64,000 bases of DNA from an uncultured Paracoccaceae bacterium. GTDB taxonomy: Bacteria > Pseudomonadota > Alphaproteobacteria > Rhodobacterales > Rhodobacteraceae. The stretch lies in assembly GCA_947503775.1 (NCBI GenBank), contig CANNFE010000004.1, positions 62,001 to 126,000 on the forward strand. Reading direction: 5' to 3'. Made by a program: the position numbers and the translations under genes. This document shows, one piece after another, positions 16,590 to 26,281 of this stretch. Numbering within the stretch: the first letter of the stretch is position 1; the number at the start of each line of letters is the position of its first letter. Below the pieces are notes generated by a model. It was not told where the DNA came from and did no database searches. It saw nothing but the letters and a program-made list of their open reading frames with translations.

Positions 16590-17285
16590 CTATCTCGCAT
16601 CCTCCAGAAACGAAAGCAGACCCGCCTCCCCGGGAAACCGGTCCAGCCCGTTATGCGCCTTCTTCCGGGCCTCCGCGCTCCGACCCATTTGATGAAGAGC
16701 CCAAACATGTTCCGTCAGGTGCCGAGGCTCATGCGGCGCCAGCGACATGCCTCTTTGCGTCAGCGGCAAGGCTTTCCGCGGCTGCTCGAGAAAGCTAAAG
16801 GCCCGCGCGGTAAAATAGAGGACATCCAGGTTGTCTTTGTCTCTCAGCAGGGCCTGTCTGCAATCCTCAAGAGCCTGTTCAAAGCGATCCATATCCTGCC
16901 GAACGACGCAACGGGACAGCCATCCTTGCACGTGATCCTCATCTTTCAACGACAGCGTGTAAAGCTGCTCTGCCTTGGCATATCTGCCCATCTGGCGATA
17001 GGTCCAGGCCAGCATACGCATCGTGAACGGATCACCCGAAGAGGCGAAGCTCAGGCTCAGATCGGCGACGCTCTCGTCGAACTTGCCCAGCTCGCGCAGC
17101 GCTATCCCGCGGTTTTCAAGGGCATGATTTCGCTCCGACGGAATAAGCGCCTCGCTCGACAGAAGCTCGGTGCAGGCAGCAACGCTCCGAGCGGGCTTAT
17201 CGCTGGGATCAATCGTGTGACAGGGATGGGACCCTGCCGCTGCAAATGTCGGACAAGCAATCAGGAGAAAAATTCTGAACAACAT
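16590..17285 (-). CDS. Secreted TPR-repeat protein
   Basis: This 231-aa exported protein has a short signal peptide (MLFRIFLLIACPTFAAA). The rest is tandem tetratricopeptide repeats: HALENRGIALRELGKFDESV, then MLAWTYRQMGRYAKAEQLYT, WLSRCVVRQDMDRFEQALED and ARAFSFLEQPRKALPLTQRG, giving about five repeats. TPR proteins scaffold other proteins; the partner here is unknown. It is monocistronic between the stress operon and the complex I subunit gene. The N-terminal Cys residues (CPT, PCHT) could form a disulfide in the periplasm, or the first could be a lipobox-like site (IAC), though that match is poor. Confidence 0.8.
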   Translation of the reverse strand: MLFRIFLLIACPTFAAAGSHPCHTIDPSDKPARSVAACTELLSSEALIPSERNHALENRGIALRELGKFDESVADLSLSFASSGDPFTMRMLAWTYRQMGRYAKAEQLYTLSLKDEDHVQGWLSRCVVRQDMDRFEQALEDCRQALLRDKDNLDVLYFTARAFSFLEQPRKALPLTQRGMSLAPHEPRHLTEHVWALHQMGRSAEARKKAHNGLDRFPGEAGLLSFLEDAR

Positions 17286-17421
17286 CGATGTGCGCCGAAA
17301 AGAGAAAAGAAAACCTCAACCTGCTTTCACAAGAAGAAGGACCAATTATGGCAAAGAACTATGCCGGCCCCAAAGCCGCGCTTGACCTTATCATAGGACA
17401 GCGGCGGTCCGGGCGACCGTC

Positions 17422-17733
17422 CTAATGCGTCCAGGACCCCCGCCGGTTGGTCGCGAAATTCTCGCCATAGCCGCCCTGACGGATATTCGCCTTGCGCTCC
17501 TGCGGTTCGGTCACGACCGCGTCGATGCCGTTTTCCTTGGCGTAATCCAGCGCGTCTTCCTTGCTCTCGAACCGCAGCCGGACCTGGCTTTGCGTATCCG
17601 AGGACGACGTCCAGCCCATCAACGGATCGACCTCGCGCGGGCTGCTGGGGACGAAGTCCAGAACCCAAAGCTTGGTCTTCGCGGCGCCAGACGACATGGC
17701 CGTGCGGGCAGGGCGGTAGATACGGGCGGGCAT
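17422..17733 (-). CDS. NADH dehydrogenase (complex I) accessory subunit, NDUFS4-like
   Basis: This 103-aa protein matches the ETC complex I conserved region family, the alphaproteobacterial counterpart of the mitochondrial 18-kDa (AQDQ/NDUFS4) subunit. Landmarks are [54 protein letters not shown] and a C-terminal basic [12 protein letters not shown]. It binds the peripheral arm of complex I on the cytoplasmic side. The start is placed at MPARIYRP, because upstream codons do not match the family. It stands away from any nuo cluster, as is usual for this gene. Confidence 0.92.
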   Translation of the reverse strand: MPARIYRPARTAMSSGAAKTKLWVLDFVPSSPREVDPLMGWTSSSDTQSQVRLRFESKEDALDYAKENGIDAVVTEPQERKANIRQGGYGENFATNRRGSWTH

Positions 17734-17956
17734 GGGCAATCCTCGGTCAGCGGCTGCTTGCGGTTTAAAGGCAAGAGCGCCCGCAACACAAGATGCCCGA
17801 TCACCGCAGCAGCGGCTCCAACCTCTGCCGATCGTTCGGGCCGATGGACCCTGCCAGCCTCCTGACATCACGCTGGCAGCAGGCGCGACCCCGAGGGTTG
17901 AACTGACCGCCCGAAGCGACACATGTTAAGGCTGTTCCCCAAGGACCCGCTCCCCC

Positions 17957-20143
<2,187 letters not shown>

Positions 20144-20253
20144 CTTCACCTACGAAAACATATATAGAATATGAGATACTAATTAAGATGCTAGCTTAGC
20201 GTTGAAGAATATCAGTATGATATTATACACGCGGTTTCTATAGGAGGAGCTCA

Positions 20254-20748
20254 ATGAGCCGTTTTCTACTTTGCATCATACTGACCCTCACATTTTTGGC
20301 GAGCAAAGGACTAGCGAACGAAGAAGTAACCCTAACTCAAGATGATTCACCCCTTGAAATTAAAGGTTATGTAACTTCTTACAGGAGCCCTGAACGTGGC
20401 GTTGGCGACGGAACAATCATGCATCGCGTTTCGATCAAGAACATATCAGGAAAAGAAATTGTCGCTTATGGTGTAGGCTTTCGAGTTTACGATGCATTTA
20501 ATAGAAATATGGACCGACCTTTTATTGGTTATGCTGTTGATGTGGTCGAACCAGACAAGACTTACACGCCAGTATGGGAACAGAGAGCCCGATCCGCATT
20601 TCTATATGAAAATTATGGAACAGGACTGGTCTATATCGATGTAGTGAGATTCAAGGATGGTACAATCTGGGAGTCGGATGAATTTGAGATAAATGAGCAA
20701 ATTTCTGGACTTGATCTAGCTGTTGAGCCCGAGAATCTTGCTGATTAA
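20254..20748 (+). CDS. Secreted protein of unknown function
   Basis: This 164-aa protein has a clear signal peptide (MSRFLLCIILTLTFLASKGL, cleavage near LAN-EE). The mature domain (MHRVSIKNISGKEIVAYGVG, then WEQRARSAFLYENYGTGLVY) looks like a compact beta-rich periplasmic domain and I do not recognise a family. GGAGGAG precedes the ATG. GC is much lower than in uvrB upstream, and AT-rich DNA surrounds it, so recent acquisition next to the REP/RAYT element is plausible. Confidence 0.65.
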   Translation: MSRFLLCIILTLTFLASKGLANEEVTLTQDDSPLEIKGYVTSYRSPERGVGDGTIMHRVSIKNISGKEIVAYGVGFRVYDAFNRNMDRPFIGYAVDVVEPDKTYTPVWEQRARSAFLYENYGTGLVYIDVVRFKDGTIWESDEFEINEQISGLDLAVEPENLAD

Positions 20749-20759
20749 TCGCAAAAATC

Positions 20760-20782
20760 GTAGGGTGGGCAATCTGCCCACC
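20760..20782 (+). repeat. REP element 1
   Basis: GTAGGGTGGGCA followed by ATC and TGCCCACC makes an 8-bp stem (20764-20782) with a GTAG foot at its 5' side. It has the same design as the two elements that bracket the RAYT gene. Confidence 0.85.
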
Positions 20783-20839
20783 ATCCCACCTCACAACATA
20801 ACCCACCGACACCCAAACCCATCACGACTATCACCGATC

Positions 20840-20863
20840 GGTGGGCGGAATCGCCCACCCTAC
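20840..20863 (-). repeat. REP element 2 (inverted)
   Basis: This is an inverted copy of the same hairpin. Read on the minus strand it begins GTAGGGTGGGCG and closes with CGCCCACC. It overlaps the RAYT stop codon (TAG at 20860-20862 is part of the GTAG foot), so element and gene end together. With REP 1 it forms a head-to-head pair about 60 bp apart, a BIME-like unit. Confidence 0.85.
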
Positions 20864-21384
20864 TCCCCAAACTCACCCTCCGGCACGGACCCGGCCCATT
20901 CCGGCTCAACTCTCCCCATCCGAATATCCCGATGGATCGACGAATACGGCCAATCCGCCGCTCGCTCCACATATCCGTGCTTCACAGGGTTGCCCCAACA
21001 ATACCGGACATGCATTCGCCAATCGTGATCGTCCCGGATCGCATGCTCCCAAAACCGGCGCTGCCAGATCCCGCATTCCCGCTTCGCAACCTTGCTCATC
21101 GACCGCTGGCGTCGCTCACCGATCGCATGGCTGAACCGCGCCTTGATCTTTCGCCATCGGTTCGAAAAATCCGCATCCCCGGGCGGCAACGTCCATACCG
21201 CATGAATATGATCCGGCAACACGACGATGGCATCGGTCGAAAACGGCTGCTCTGCTGCGGTCGCCTGATACGCCTCGCGCAATAGATCGATCTGATCTAT
21301 CAAATCTGCTCGCCGTCGATCCGACAAAGCCACGGTAAAAAAATACCGCGCCCCGTCTATCCTGACCCGGCGATACATGGACAT
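20860..21384 (-). CDS. REP-associated tyrosine transposase (RAYT, TnpA_REP)
   Basis: This 174-aa Y1-type HUH single-strand transposase-like enzyme is of the kind that cuts REP hairpins at their GTAG feet. It carries the HUH motif HIH in LPDHIHAVWTLPP, the RayT landmarks RRFWEHAIRDDHDW and CWGNPVKHGYVERAADWPYS with the candidate nucleophilic Tyr residues, and the N-terminal YRRVRIDGARYFFTVAL. It starts at MSMYRR (21384) or MYRR (21378). It is flanked by REP elements in opposite orientations, which supports the assignment. RAYTs are usually single-copy, domesticated and immobile. Confidence 0.9.
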   Translation of the reverse strand: MSMYRRVRIDGARYFFTVALSDRRRADLIDQIDLLREAYQATAAEQPFSTDAIVVLPDHIHAVWTLPPGDADFSNRWRKIKARFSHAIGERRQRSMSKVAKRECGIWQRRFWEHAIRDDHDWRMHVRYCWGNPVKHGYVERAADWPYSSIHRDIRMGRVEPEWAGSVPEGEFGE

Positions 21385-21419
21385 GACCCTGCCTACAGGA
21401 TCAATGCTTAACCAAAAGT

Positions 21420-21443
21420 GTAGGGTGGGCGGTCCCGCCCACC
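21420..21443 (+). repeat. REP element 3
   Basis: GTAGGGTGGGCG-GTC-CCGCCCACC is the same GTAG-footed hairpin, 36 bp beyond the RAYT start and in the same orientation as REP 1. Together the three elements bracket the RAYT gene on both sides. Confidence 0.85.
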
Positions 21444-21507
21444 ATCCCCGGTCGAAACAATCGCCGCGCTCTGACCTTGGACCTTCCCCGAAGATTGAAC
21501 CGCGACC

Positions 21508-21630
21508 CATAAGCCGCCGCTTATGCATTCGCCCGCCGTTGCGGCGCCACCTCCGCCGAACGCTCCGTTAATCGCCGTTTTCGCCACATTGCCCCCGACG
21601 GAATGCCGACCAAATGCCGCCCGGATGCCG
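21508..21630. repeat. Intergenic repeat module, copy 1
   Basis: CATAAG-CCGCCG-CTTATG (21508-21525) is a perfect inverted repeat. It is followed 77 bp later by a 28-bp triplet repeat with ATGCCG three times (21603-21630). Both parts recur in the same order at 55845-56001 with only two differences in the 28-bp part. The module is 124 bp upstream of the RAYT start on the minus strand. Function unknown. Confidence 0.65.
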
Positions 21631-21666
21631 CAGGCCCGGTTTCCAATGATCCGGCGGCATTAACGT

Positions 21667-22059
21667 TTAGGGACGAACGAACTTGGCCCCGCTCACGGAC
21701 CGCGTGCTCCGGCTCTCCGCGGGCTGCGCGGTATCGACATAAACCCCCGTCTCGCACGCCACACCGTTCCCGTTCGCATCGTTGCGCACATGATAGCCCG
21801 GAGCCCCCTTCACAGCCGGCGCGAGCCCCAGATGTCGCGTCATCGCGCAGCCTGACATCGACATCATGTGTGCGATCGTCACCTGCATCGGAAAGGGGCT
21901 CGTTCGGATATAGATCGACAGCGATATGCTCGCGATCACGACCGGCAAAAACAGGATTCGCGTCAAAATAAAGTGCAAAGACAAGACCTTGGCCCGCTCC
22001 CGGTCGGCGCGCCTCTGACGCCGCGTCGGCCGCGGCTTGGGAGTTTCGGTCGCTGTCAT
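21667..22059 (-). CDS. Membrane-anchored excalibur calcium-binding domain protein
   Basis: The 130-aa protein has a basic cytoplasmic N-terminus (about 25 residues), one transmembrane helix (about 28-52, LHFILTRILFLPVVIASISL) and a C-terminal excalibur domain. That domain shows a Cys near GCAMTRHLG, then PGYHVRNDANGNGVACE, the short DxDxDG-type loop closed by a second Cys. Excalibur domains bind calcium extracellularly and are often fused to nucleases, but no nuclease is present here. It is monocistronic, next to the AhpD-like gene on the same strand. Confidence 0.75.
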   Translation of the reverse strand: MTATETPKPRPTRRQRRADRERAKVLSLHFILTRILFLPVVIASISLSIYIRTSPFPMQVTIAHMMSMSGCAMTRHLGLAPAVKGAPGYHVRNDANGNGVACETGVYVDTAQPAESRSTRSVSGAKFVRP

Positions 22060-22098
22060 GCTGTTGCCCTAACGGTCAAATACGGCGCCTAGATGGCA

Positions 22099-22692
22099 TC
22101 AGCCATGCTTGCCGATCTCCCGGCCGGTCCCGCCCAAAAGCCGCTCTCCGGCCTCCACCGGCAGATCCTCCAGCGCCGATCCCATACTGTCATTCCAGCG
22201 GTTCAGATATCCGAAAAGCGCAATAACGGCCATGATTTCAACAACATCCGCGTCAGACCAATGCGCCTTCAACCGCGCGCCGATCTCGTCTGTGACCGCA
22301 TTGGGCACCTCGCTCGCCGCCCGCGCAAAAACCAGCGCCGCGACCTCAGCCTCACTGAAAACACCGGAGTTTTCCGGATCCGAAACCGCTGCCAGCCGTT
22401 CGTCCGACGCGCCGAACCGCTCCGAGGCGAGGATCATATGCGCCCGGCAATACATGCAGCCCGACGCAAAGGACGAGGCATACCCGATCAGCCGCTTGAA
22501 CTCGGCCGTCACCCCGCCCGCCGGCGTCATCACCGCAACATTCAGAGCCGTATAGGCCGCTGCGATCTCGGGCCTCCGCGCCATGGTCCGGATGGAGTTG
22601 GGGATGACCCCCAGCGGTCCTTTGAAGAACTGCACCGCCTCGGCCAGATCAGGGTCTAGCTCTGCATCGCTGAGCGGGGGAACAAGCGCCAT
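22099..22692 (-). CDS. Carboxymuconolactone decarboxylase / AhpD-like peroxidase-related protein
   Basis: This 197-aa helical protein of the AhpD-like superfamily carries the redox CxxC followed by His in FASGCMYCRAHMILASERFG (near residue 78). Length, the N-terminal LSDAELDPDLAEAVQFFKGP and LGVIPNSIRTMARRPEIAAA match the peroxidase-related enzyme subfamily, which functions in alkylhydroperoxide detoxification. AAGGAGAGATCC precedes the ATG. No ahpC or ohr is nearby, so the reductant and partner are not indicated. Confidence 0.85.
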   Translation of the reverse strand: MALVPPLSDAELDPDLAEAVQFFKGPLGVIPNSIRTMARRPEIAAAYTALNVAVMTPAGGVTAEFKRLIGYASSFASGCMYCRAHMILASERFGASDERLAAVSDPENSGVFSEAEVAALVFARAASEVPNAVTDEIGARLKAHWSDADVVEIMAVIALFGYLNRWNDSMGSALEDLPVEAGERLLGGTGREIGKHG

Positions 22693-22756
22693 GGATCTCT
22701 CCTTCTGCCCGATCGAGTGGCAGTCAGGCTAGCAGTCCCATTCCGGCATGACGAGA

Positions 22757-23029
22757 TCAGAAGTCGAAAAGCTCGGACAAAAAGCTCTCTTTTTTCCGCC
22801 GCTTACGGGACCTGTCGTCATAGCGACGATCGTCCTGATAATAGCTGTCATCGTCTGAAAAGGAGGCCGCAGGCGGAGGCGGCGGCGGAGCAGCCGCAGC
22901 GGACCGCTCGACGATCTTGTCAAGCTCGCCCCGATCCAGCCAGACGCCTCGGCATTGCGGGCAATAGTCGATCTCGACCCCCGCGCGGTCGGTCATCACA
23001 AGCTGGGTTCCATCGATCGGGCATTGCAT
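22757..23029 (-). CDS. TFIIB-type zinc-ribbon protein
   Basis: The 90-aa protein has an N-terminal zinc ribbon of the zf-TFIIB family: MQCPIDGTQLVMTDRAGVEI, then YCPQCRGVWLDRGELDKIVE (residues 1-42). The GVWLDRGEL signature is diagnostic. A proline- and alanine-rich linker leads to a charged DDRRYDDRSRKRRKKES tail. Such proteins are widespread in alphaproteobacteria and their function is unknown. AAGGAGA lies upstream of the ATG. It is divergent from the outer-membrane-type gene at 23167. Confidence 0.85.
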   Translation of the reverse strand: MQCPIDGTQLVMTDRAGVEIDYCPQCRGVWLDRGELDKIVERSAAAAPPPPPPAASFSDDDSYYQDDRRYDDRSRKRRKKESFLSELFDF

Positions 23030-23109
23030 GGGGCAGGTCTCCTTGAGGACGGCTCTCTTTCATATATGGACCGCGAAGAGACGGCCGCAACGCTTCGGCA
23101 TTCCCTTGC

Positions 23110-23128
23110 TTAGCAATTCGTTAACCAA
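23110..23128 (+). promoter_or_regulatory. CtrA-like box upstream of outer-membrane-type gene
   Basis: TTAG-N7-TTAACCAA matches the CtrA consensus TTAA-N7-TTAA at 7 of 8 positions and its half-site TTAACCAT at 7 of 8. It lies 39 bp before the ATG at 23167. It is also upstream of the divergent zinc-ribbon gene (81 bp). Confidence 0.5.
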
Positions 23129-23166
23129 CTTCAGCGACGGTCCCCGCGGGGTGATCGGAGAAAGCT

Positions 23167-23832
23167 GTGCGCATCTGGTTTGCGATTTGTCTGGCCGTCT
23201 GGGGCGGCGCCGTCGATGCAGGCGCGTGGCCTCGAGGCAAGGGAAAAGCGTTCATCTCCGTCTCGAGCACCTTTTCCCTGACGGGCGATCTGCTCAAACC
23301 AATCCGGTACGAACCCTCGTTTTACGCGGAATACGGCGTCACCGACCGGCTGACCTTCGGGCTCGACGCGTTTCTGGCGGGGGAGTTCGATCAGCCGACC
23401 GCCTTCGCCTTTGGCCGTATCCCGATCCTGGAAAAGCGGCTGAACGATCCGGTTGCCGTCACGCTGGGGTTCGGGACCGAAGACACCGAAACAGTCAAAG
23501 AGCCTCTGGCCCGCGCGGGTCTTGCCTGGGGGCACGGGCTCGAAAAGGGGTGGCTTGCCGTCGACAGCTTTGCGACCGTCGGCCTTGAGACGGGCGATCT
23601 CGATCTCAAGCTGGACGCCACCTGGGGATACAAACTTCACCCGCGCCTCACGACGATTCTACAACTTCAGACTGGCCGGCTTGAGACCGACGAAGAGCCT
23701 TATGCAAAACTGGCACCGTCGGTCGTCGTGAAGCTCCACAAAAGACTGCAGGTCGAACTGGGCGTCATCCACCATCTGACCGACGAAGAGGCCGCGACGG
23801 CGCTGAAACTTGGCAGCTGGCTGGAGTTCTGA
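23167..23832 (+). CDS. Outer-membrane beta-barrel-type protein
   Basis: This 221-aa secreted protein has a signal peptide (MRIWFAICLAVWGGAVDAGA). Alternating amphipathic strands run throughout: KAFISVSSTFSLTGDL, EPSFYAEYGVTDRLTFGLDA, LGFGTEDTETVKEPLARAGL and TIWGYKLHPR-like segments. It ends in an aromatic residue (SWLEF), as expected for BAM-inserted barrels. It has about 10-12 potential strands and no recognised enzyme motif. A CtrA-like box precedes it. It may be a small porin or structural OMP; the family is not identified. Confidence 0.65.
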   Translation: MRIWFAICLAVWGGAVDAGAWPRGKGKAFISVSSTFSLTGDLLKPIRYEPSFYAEYGVTDRLTFGLDAFLAGEFDQPTAFAFGRIPILEKRLNDPVAVTLGFGTEDTETVKEPLARAGLAWGHGLEKGWLAVDSFATVGLETGDLDLKLDATWGYKLHPRLTTILQLQTGRLETDEEPYAKLAPSVVVKLHKRLQVELGVIHHLTDEEAATALKLGSWLEF

Positions 23833-23837
23833 TGACG

Positions 23838-24311
23838 CTACCAGCCTTCGGTTCCAGGCCCGCCTTTGACGATGCCGCGCAGGTTCGACGTCACCCAGCC
23901 CCCGTAGAAATCACCGGGTTGCGGCGTGACATTGTGATCGCCGACCCAGACCGTATCCAGGGCATGGGCATAGATCGCGACATGATCCTTGAGCGCCGCG
24001 AAACGCGGCGTCGGATCAGGATAGGTCCATGCCGCAGCCCTGACCGTTCGCCCGGCAAAGACCAGATCGAAATAGCTGGCATTGCCCTTCCATTCGCAAA
24101 AACTGCGCCGGTTCGAAGCATGAAGGGCCCCGGTGGCAAAGGCATCCAGCGGGATGTAATAGGTCGGCGCATGATGGGTCTCAAGAACGCGCAGGCCTTT
24201 GTTTGTGGCGAAAAGCACGTCTCCGGCAATCTCCCCGCGCAGAAGCTGCGGGACGGCTTCGAGGGCGGGGGGACGCGGATAGTCCGCAACGGTTTCGATC
24301 CTAAGCTCCAT
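23838..24311 (-). CDS. DUF427 domain-containing protein
   Basis: This 157-aa protein of the DUF427 (NTP_transf_9-named) family has LFATNKGLRVLETHHAPTYY and CEWKGNASYFDLVFAGRTVR with the characteristic EWKGxASY-type motif, YPDPTPRFAALKDHVAIYA and a C-terminal GDFYGGWVTSNLRGIVKGGP. The family is common in bacteria and has no established function. The start is placed at MELRIETV (24311), because an upstream extension would read through the tRNA-Ala gene. It is convergent with the outer-membrane-type gene, 5 bp apart. Confidence 0.88.
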   Translation of the reverse strand: MELRIETVADYPRPPALEAVPQLLRGEIAGDVLFATNKGLRVLETHHAPTYYIPLDAFATGALHASNRRSFCEWKGNASYFDLVFAGRTVRAAAWTYPDPTPRFAALKDHVAIYAHALDTVWVGDHNVTPQPGDFYGGWVTSNLRGIVKGGPGTEGW

Positions 24312-24371
24312 GAAGGCAAAGGTAGGGCGCGTCTTGACAGCGCCAAACGCGGTGCGAGACAAATTAGGCAG

Positions 24372-24447
<76 letters not shown>

Positions 24448-24449
24448 GA

Positions 24450-24469
24450 CACGTTCCGAAAGGAACGTG
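24450..24469 (+). terminator. Hairpin after tRNA-Ala
   Basis: CACGTTCC-GAAA-GGAACGTG is a perfect 8-bp stem with a GNRA tetraloop, starting 2 bp after the tRNA CCA end. It is probably a terminator or processing signal; no clear U-run follows. Confidence 0.6.
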
Positions 24470-24949
24470 GCCACCGATCCGGCGAGCGCCAAGCGGCAGT
24501 CGTTTTAAAGAAACGATGAGAGCGCCTTTCCCCCGACGCGCATCCATCCCCCGCCGATTCGGCGAGCTACTATGACATCCCTTTTCGCCGGCCTTATAGG
24601 CAAACCCGCCAAAAAAGGTCTTAACACGCGAGGTCTCAATACGGTTGCGAGCGCATCTTCCAATTCACACTCGCACCTAACACAGGTGGAATGAAGCAAG
24701 AACACGTCTCTTGCCAAGAAACCTATTTTCCATTCGAAAACAGGGCCTTAGAACCACCCCTACGCTCCCCAGTCAAACAAACCTCAAACCGCGATCAAAT
24801 CATCCCCGCGCATCGCACCCGTCGGACAAAGTAAATCTGCTTTTAACCATTCGTTCAGATTTGGCCCCTACCGCTAGGAGCTGTCACAGGTCTAGGGACA
24901 GACCTTTTTCGCTTACATTCGGGATCGGGCCCGTGCTGAGGAAGTTCGA
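24470..24949. other. 480-bp non-coding region upstream of capsule operon
   Basis: There is no convincing gene. The region is lower in GC than its neighbours and holds a small stem (TCGTTT-N5-AAACGA at 24500-24516) and the CtrA-like box at 24832-24850. Its length and composition suggest a long regulatory leader for the capsule operon. The only open frames lack plausible translation signals. Confidence 0.5.
24832..24850 (+). promoter_or_regulatory. CtrA-like box upstream of capsule operon
   Basis: TAAA-TCTGCTT-TTAACCAT has the CtrA spacing TTAA-N7-TTAA (7 of 8) and the exact half-site TTAACCAT. It lies 100 bp upstream of the first capsule gene. CtrA controls motility and GTA-related genes in Rhodobacterales, so control of capsule formation is plausible. 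Confidence 0.5.
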
Positions 24950-26272
24950 ATGTTTGTTCGTGAAATCGGTCTCGACCGGACGGATACCCCCGTCCGGTCC
25001 GTTCAAGAGACCATCGCTGTCATAGGTCTGGGTTACGTCGGTCTTCCTCTTGCGGTGCGTCTGGCCGAACGGTTCGGGCGCGTCATCGGATTTGACATCA
25101 GCCAGGGTCGCATTCAGGGCCTGCGCGACGGCATCGACACCACCGGAGAGATCGAGCCGGCCCGCCTGACCGGCAGCCGCCTAGCAATCACGGGTAATGT
25201 GGACAAGATCGCAGGCGCCACCTGTTTCATCGTCACAGTCCCTACCCCGATCGATGCGCAAAAGCGTCCCGACCTCGGCCCTTTGAAATCCGCCTGCCGC
25301 GCCTTGGGACCGCTTCTGAAGAAGGGCGATCTCGTCGTTTTTGAATCGACCGTCTATCCCGGCGTGACCGAAGACATCTGCGGCCCGCTCCTCTCCGACA
25401 TCTCGGGTCTGGCCCAGGGCACCGAGTTCAGCCTTGGCTATAGCCCGGAACGGATCAATCCCGGCGACAAGGCAAACACCGTTGAAACCATTGTCAAAAA
25501 CGTCTCCGCCGACAGCGGCGCCGCGCTCGACCGGGTGGCCGCGATCTATGAGCAGGTCACCGATGCCGGCATCTGCCGCTGCTCGTCGATCCGCGTGGCC
25601 GAAGGCGCGAAGGTGCTAGAAAACACCCAGCGCGACGTCAACATCGCGCTGATGAACGAACTTGCCCTGATCTGCCAGGCGGTCGGCATAGAAACCTCCG
25701 AAGTGATCGAGGCGGCCTCCTCGAAGTGGAATTTCGTGCCCTTCACGCCAGGCCTTGTCGGCGGCCACTGCATCGGGGTCGATCCCTACTATCTTGCCGC
25801 GCTCAGCGAACAGCACGGCCTGCACCCAGAGGTGATCCTCGCCGGACGCCGTCTCAATGACGGGATGGTCCGCCATGTGGCCAGCGCCGCCGTCAAGATG
25901 CTCGTTCAAAAGGGCGATGCCCTTCGTTCCGCGCGGATCGGGCTCTTCGGGGTGACGTTCAAGGAAAATGTGCCCGATATCCGCAACTCCAAAGCGATCG
26001 AGCTGATCGGAGAGCTTGAGACCTTCGGCCTTGCGCCGATGATCCACGATGCGATCTGCCCGCATGACGCGCTTTTCGCTGAAGGGATCGAAGCCGTGCC
26101 GCTCAGCGAGATGTGGGATCTCGACCTCGCGATCGTGGCCTCGCCCCATGACGCCTATCTCTCTGACGCGGCCTTCTTCGACCGCATCAGGCCGGGCGGT
26201 ATCCTGATGGACATTCGCGGCGCCTATCGTAAACGCGATCGCCCGGATGGCCTACATTACTGGGCCCTTTGA
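24950..26272 (+). CDS. Nucleotide-sugar 6-dehydrogenase (UDP-HexNAc dehydrogenase type, TviB/WbpO-like)
   Basis: This enzyme oxidises the C6 hydroxyl of a UDP-sugar to a uronate with two NAD+, supplying an acidic precursor for capsule. The 440-aa protein has the NAD-binding TIAVIGLGYVGLP (21-33), VPTPID near 97-102, the catalytic Cys274 in GGHCIGVDPYYL and the C-terminal domain LFGVTFKENVPDIRNSKA. Sequence style favours the UDP-N-acetylglucosamine/galactosamine group over UDP-glucose dehydrogenase, but this is not certain. It is the first gene of the polysaccharide operon, 9 bp before the next gene. Confidence 0.9.
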   Translation: MFVREIGLDRTDTPVRSVQETIAVIGLGYVGLPLAVRLAERFGRVIGFDISQGRIQGLRDGIDTTGEIEPARLTGSRLAITGNVDKIAGATCFIVTVPTPIDAQKRPDLGPLKSACRALGPLLKKGDLVVFESTVYPGVTEDICGPLLSDISGLAQGTEFSLGYSPERINPGDKANTVETIVKNVSADSGAALDRVAAIYEQVTDAGICRCSSIRVAEGAKVLENTQRDVNIALMNELALICQAVGIETSEVIEAASSKWNFVPFTPGLVGGHCIGVDPYYLAALSEQHGLHPEVILAGRRLNDGMVRHVASAAVKMLVQKGDALRSARIGLFGVTFKENVPDIRNSKAIELIGELETFGLAPMIHDAICPHDALFAEGIEAVPLSEMWDLDLAIVASPHDAYLSDAAFFDRIRPGGILMDIRGAYRKRDRPDGLHYWAL

Positions 26273-26281
26273 GGGTCTCCG

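Noticed and set aside
17348-17425. A 25-codon plus-strand frame (MAKNYAGPKAALDL...) with a possible AGAAGGA upstream
   Set aside because: It is too short to support, overlaps the complex I subunit gene's end and has no homologue I can recognise.
17734-17956. SOS (LexA) box upstream of uvrB
   Set aside because: I looked for GTTC-N7-GTTC or GAAC-N7-GAAC. GTTGAAC and GTTAAGGCTGTTC are near misses with the wrong spacing.
20860-21528. RAYT gene starting at 21528 (222 aa)
   Set aside because: The N-terminal 48 residues would read through REP element 3 and the palindrome region. Homologues start near MYRRVRIDG.
24711-25025. Open frame in the capsule-operon leader
   Set aside because: It has no ribosome-binding site, no motif, and overlaps the start of the dehydrogenase gene. 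The region is better seen as regulatory.
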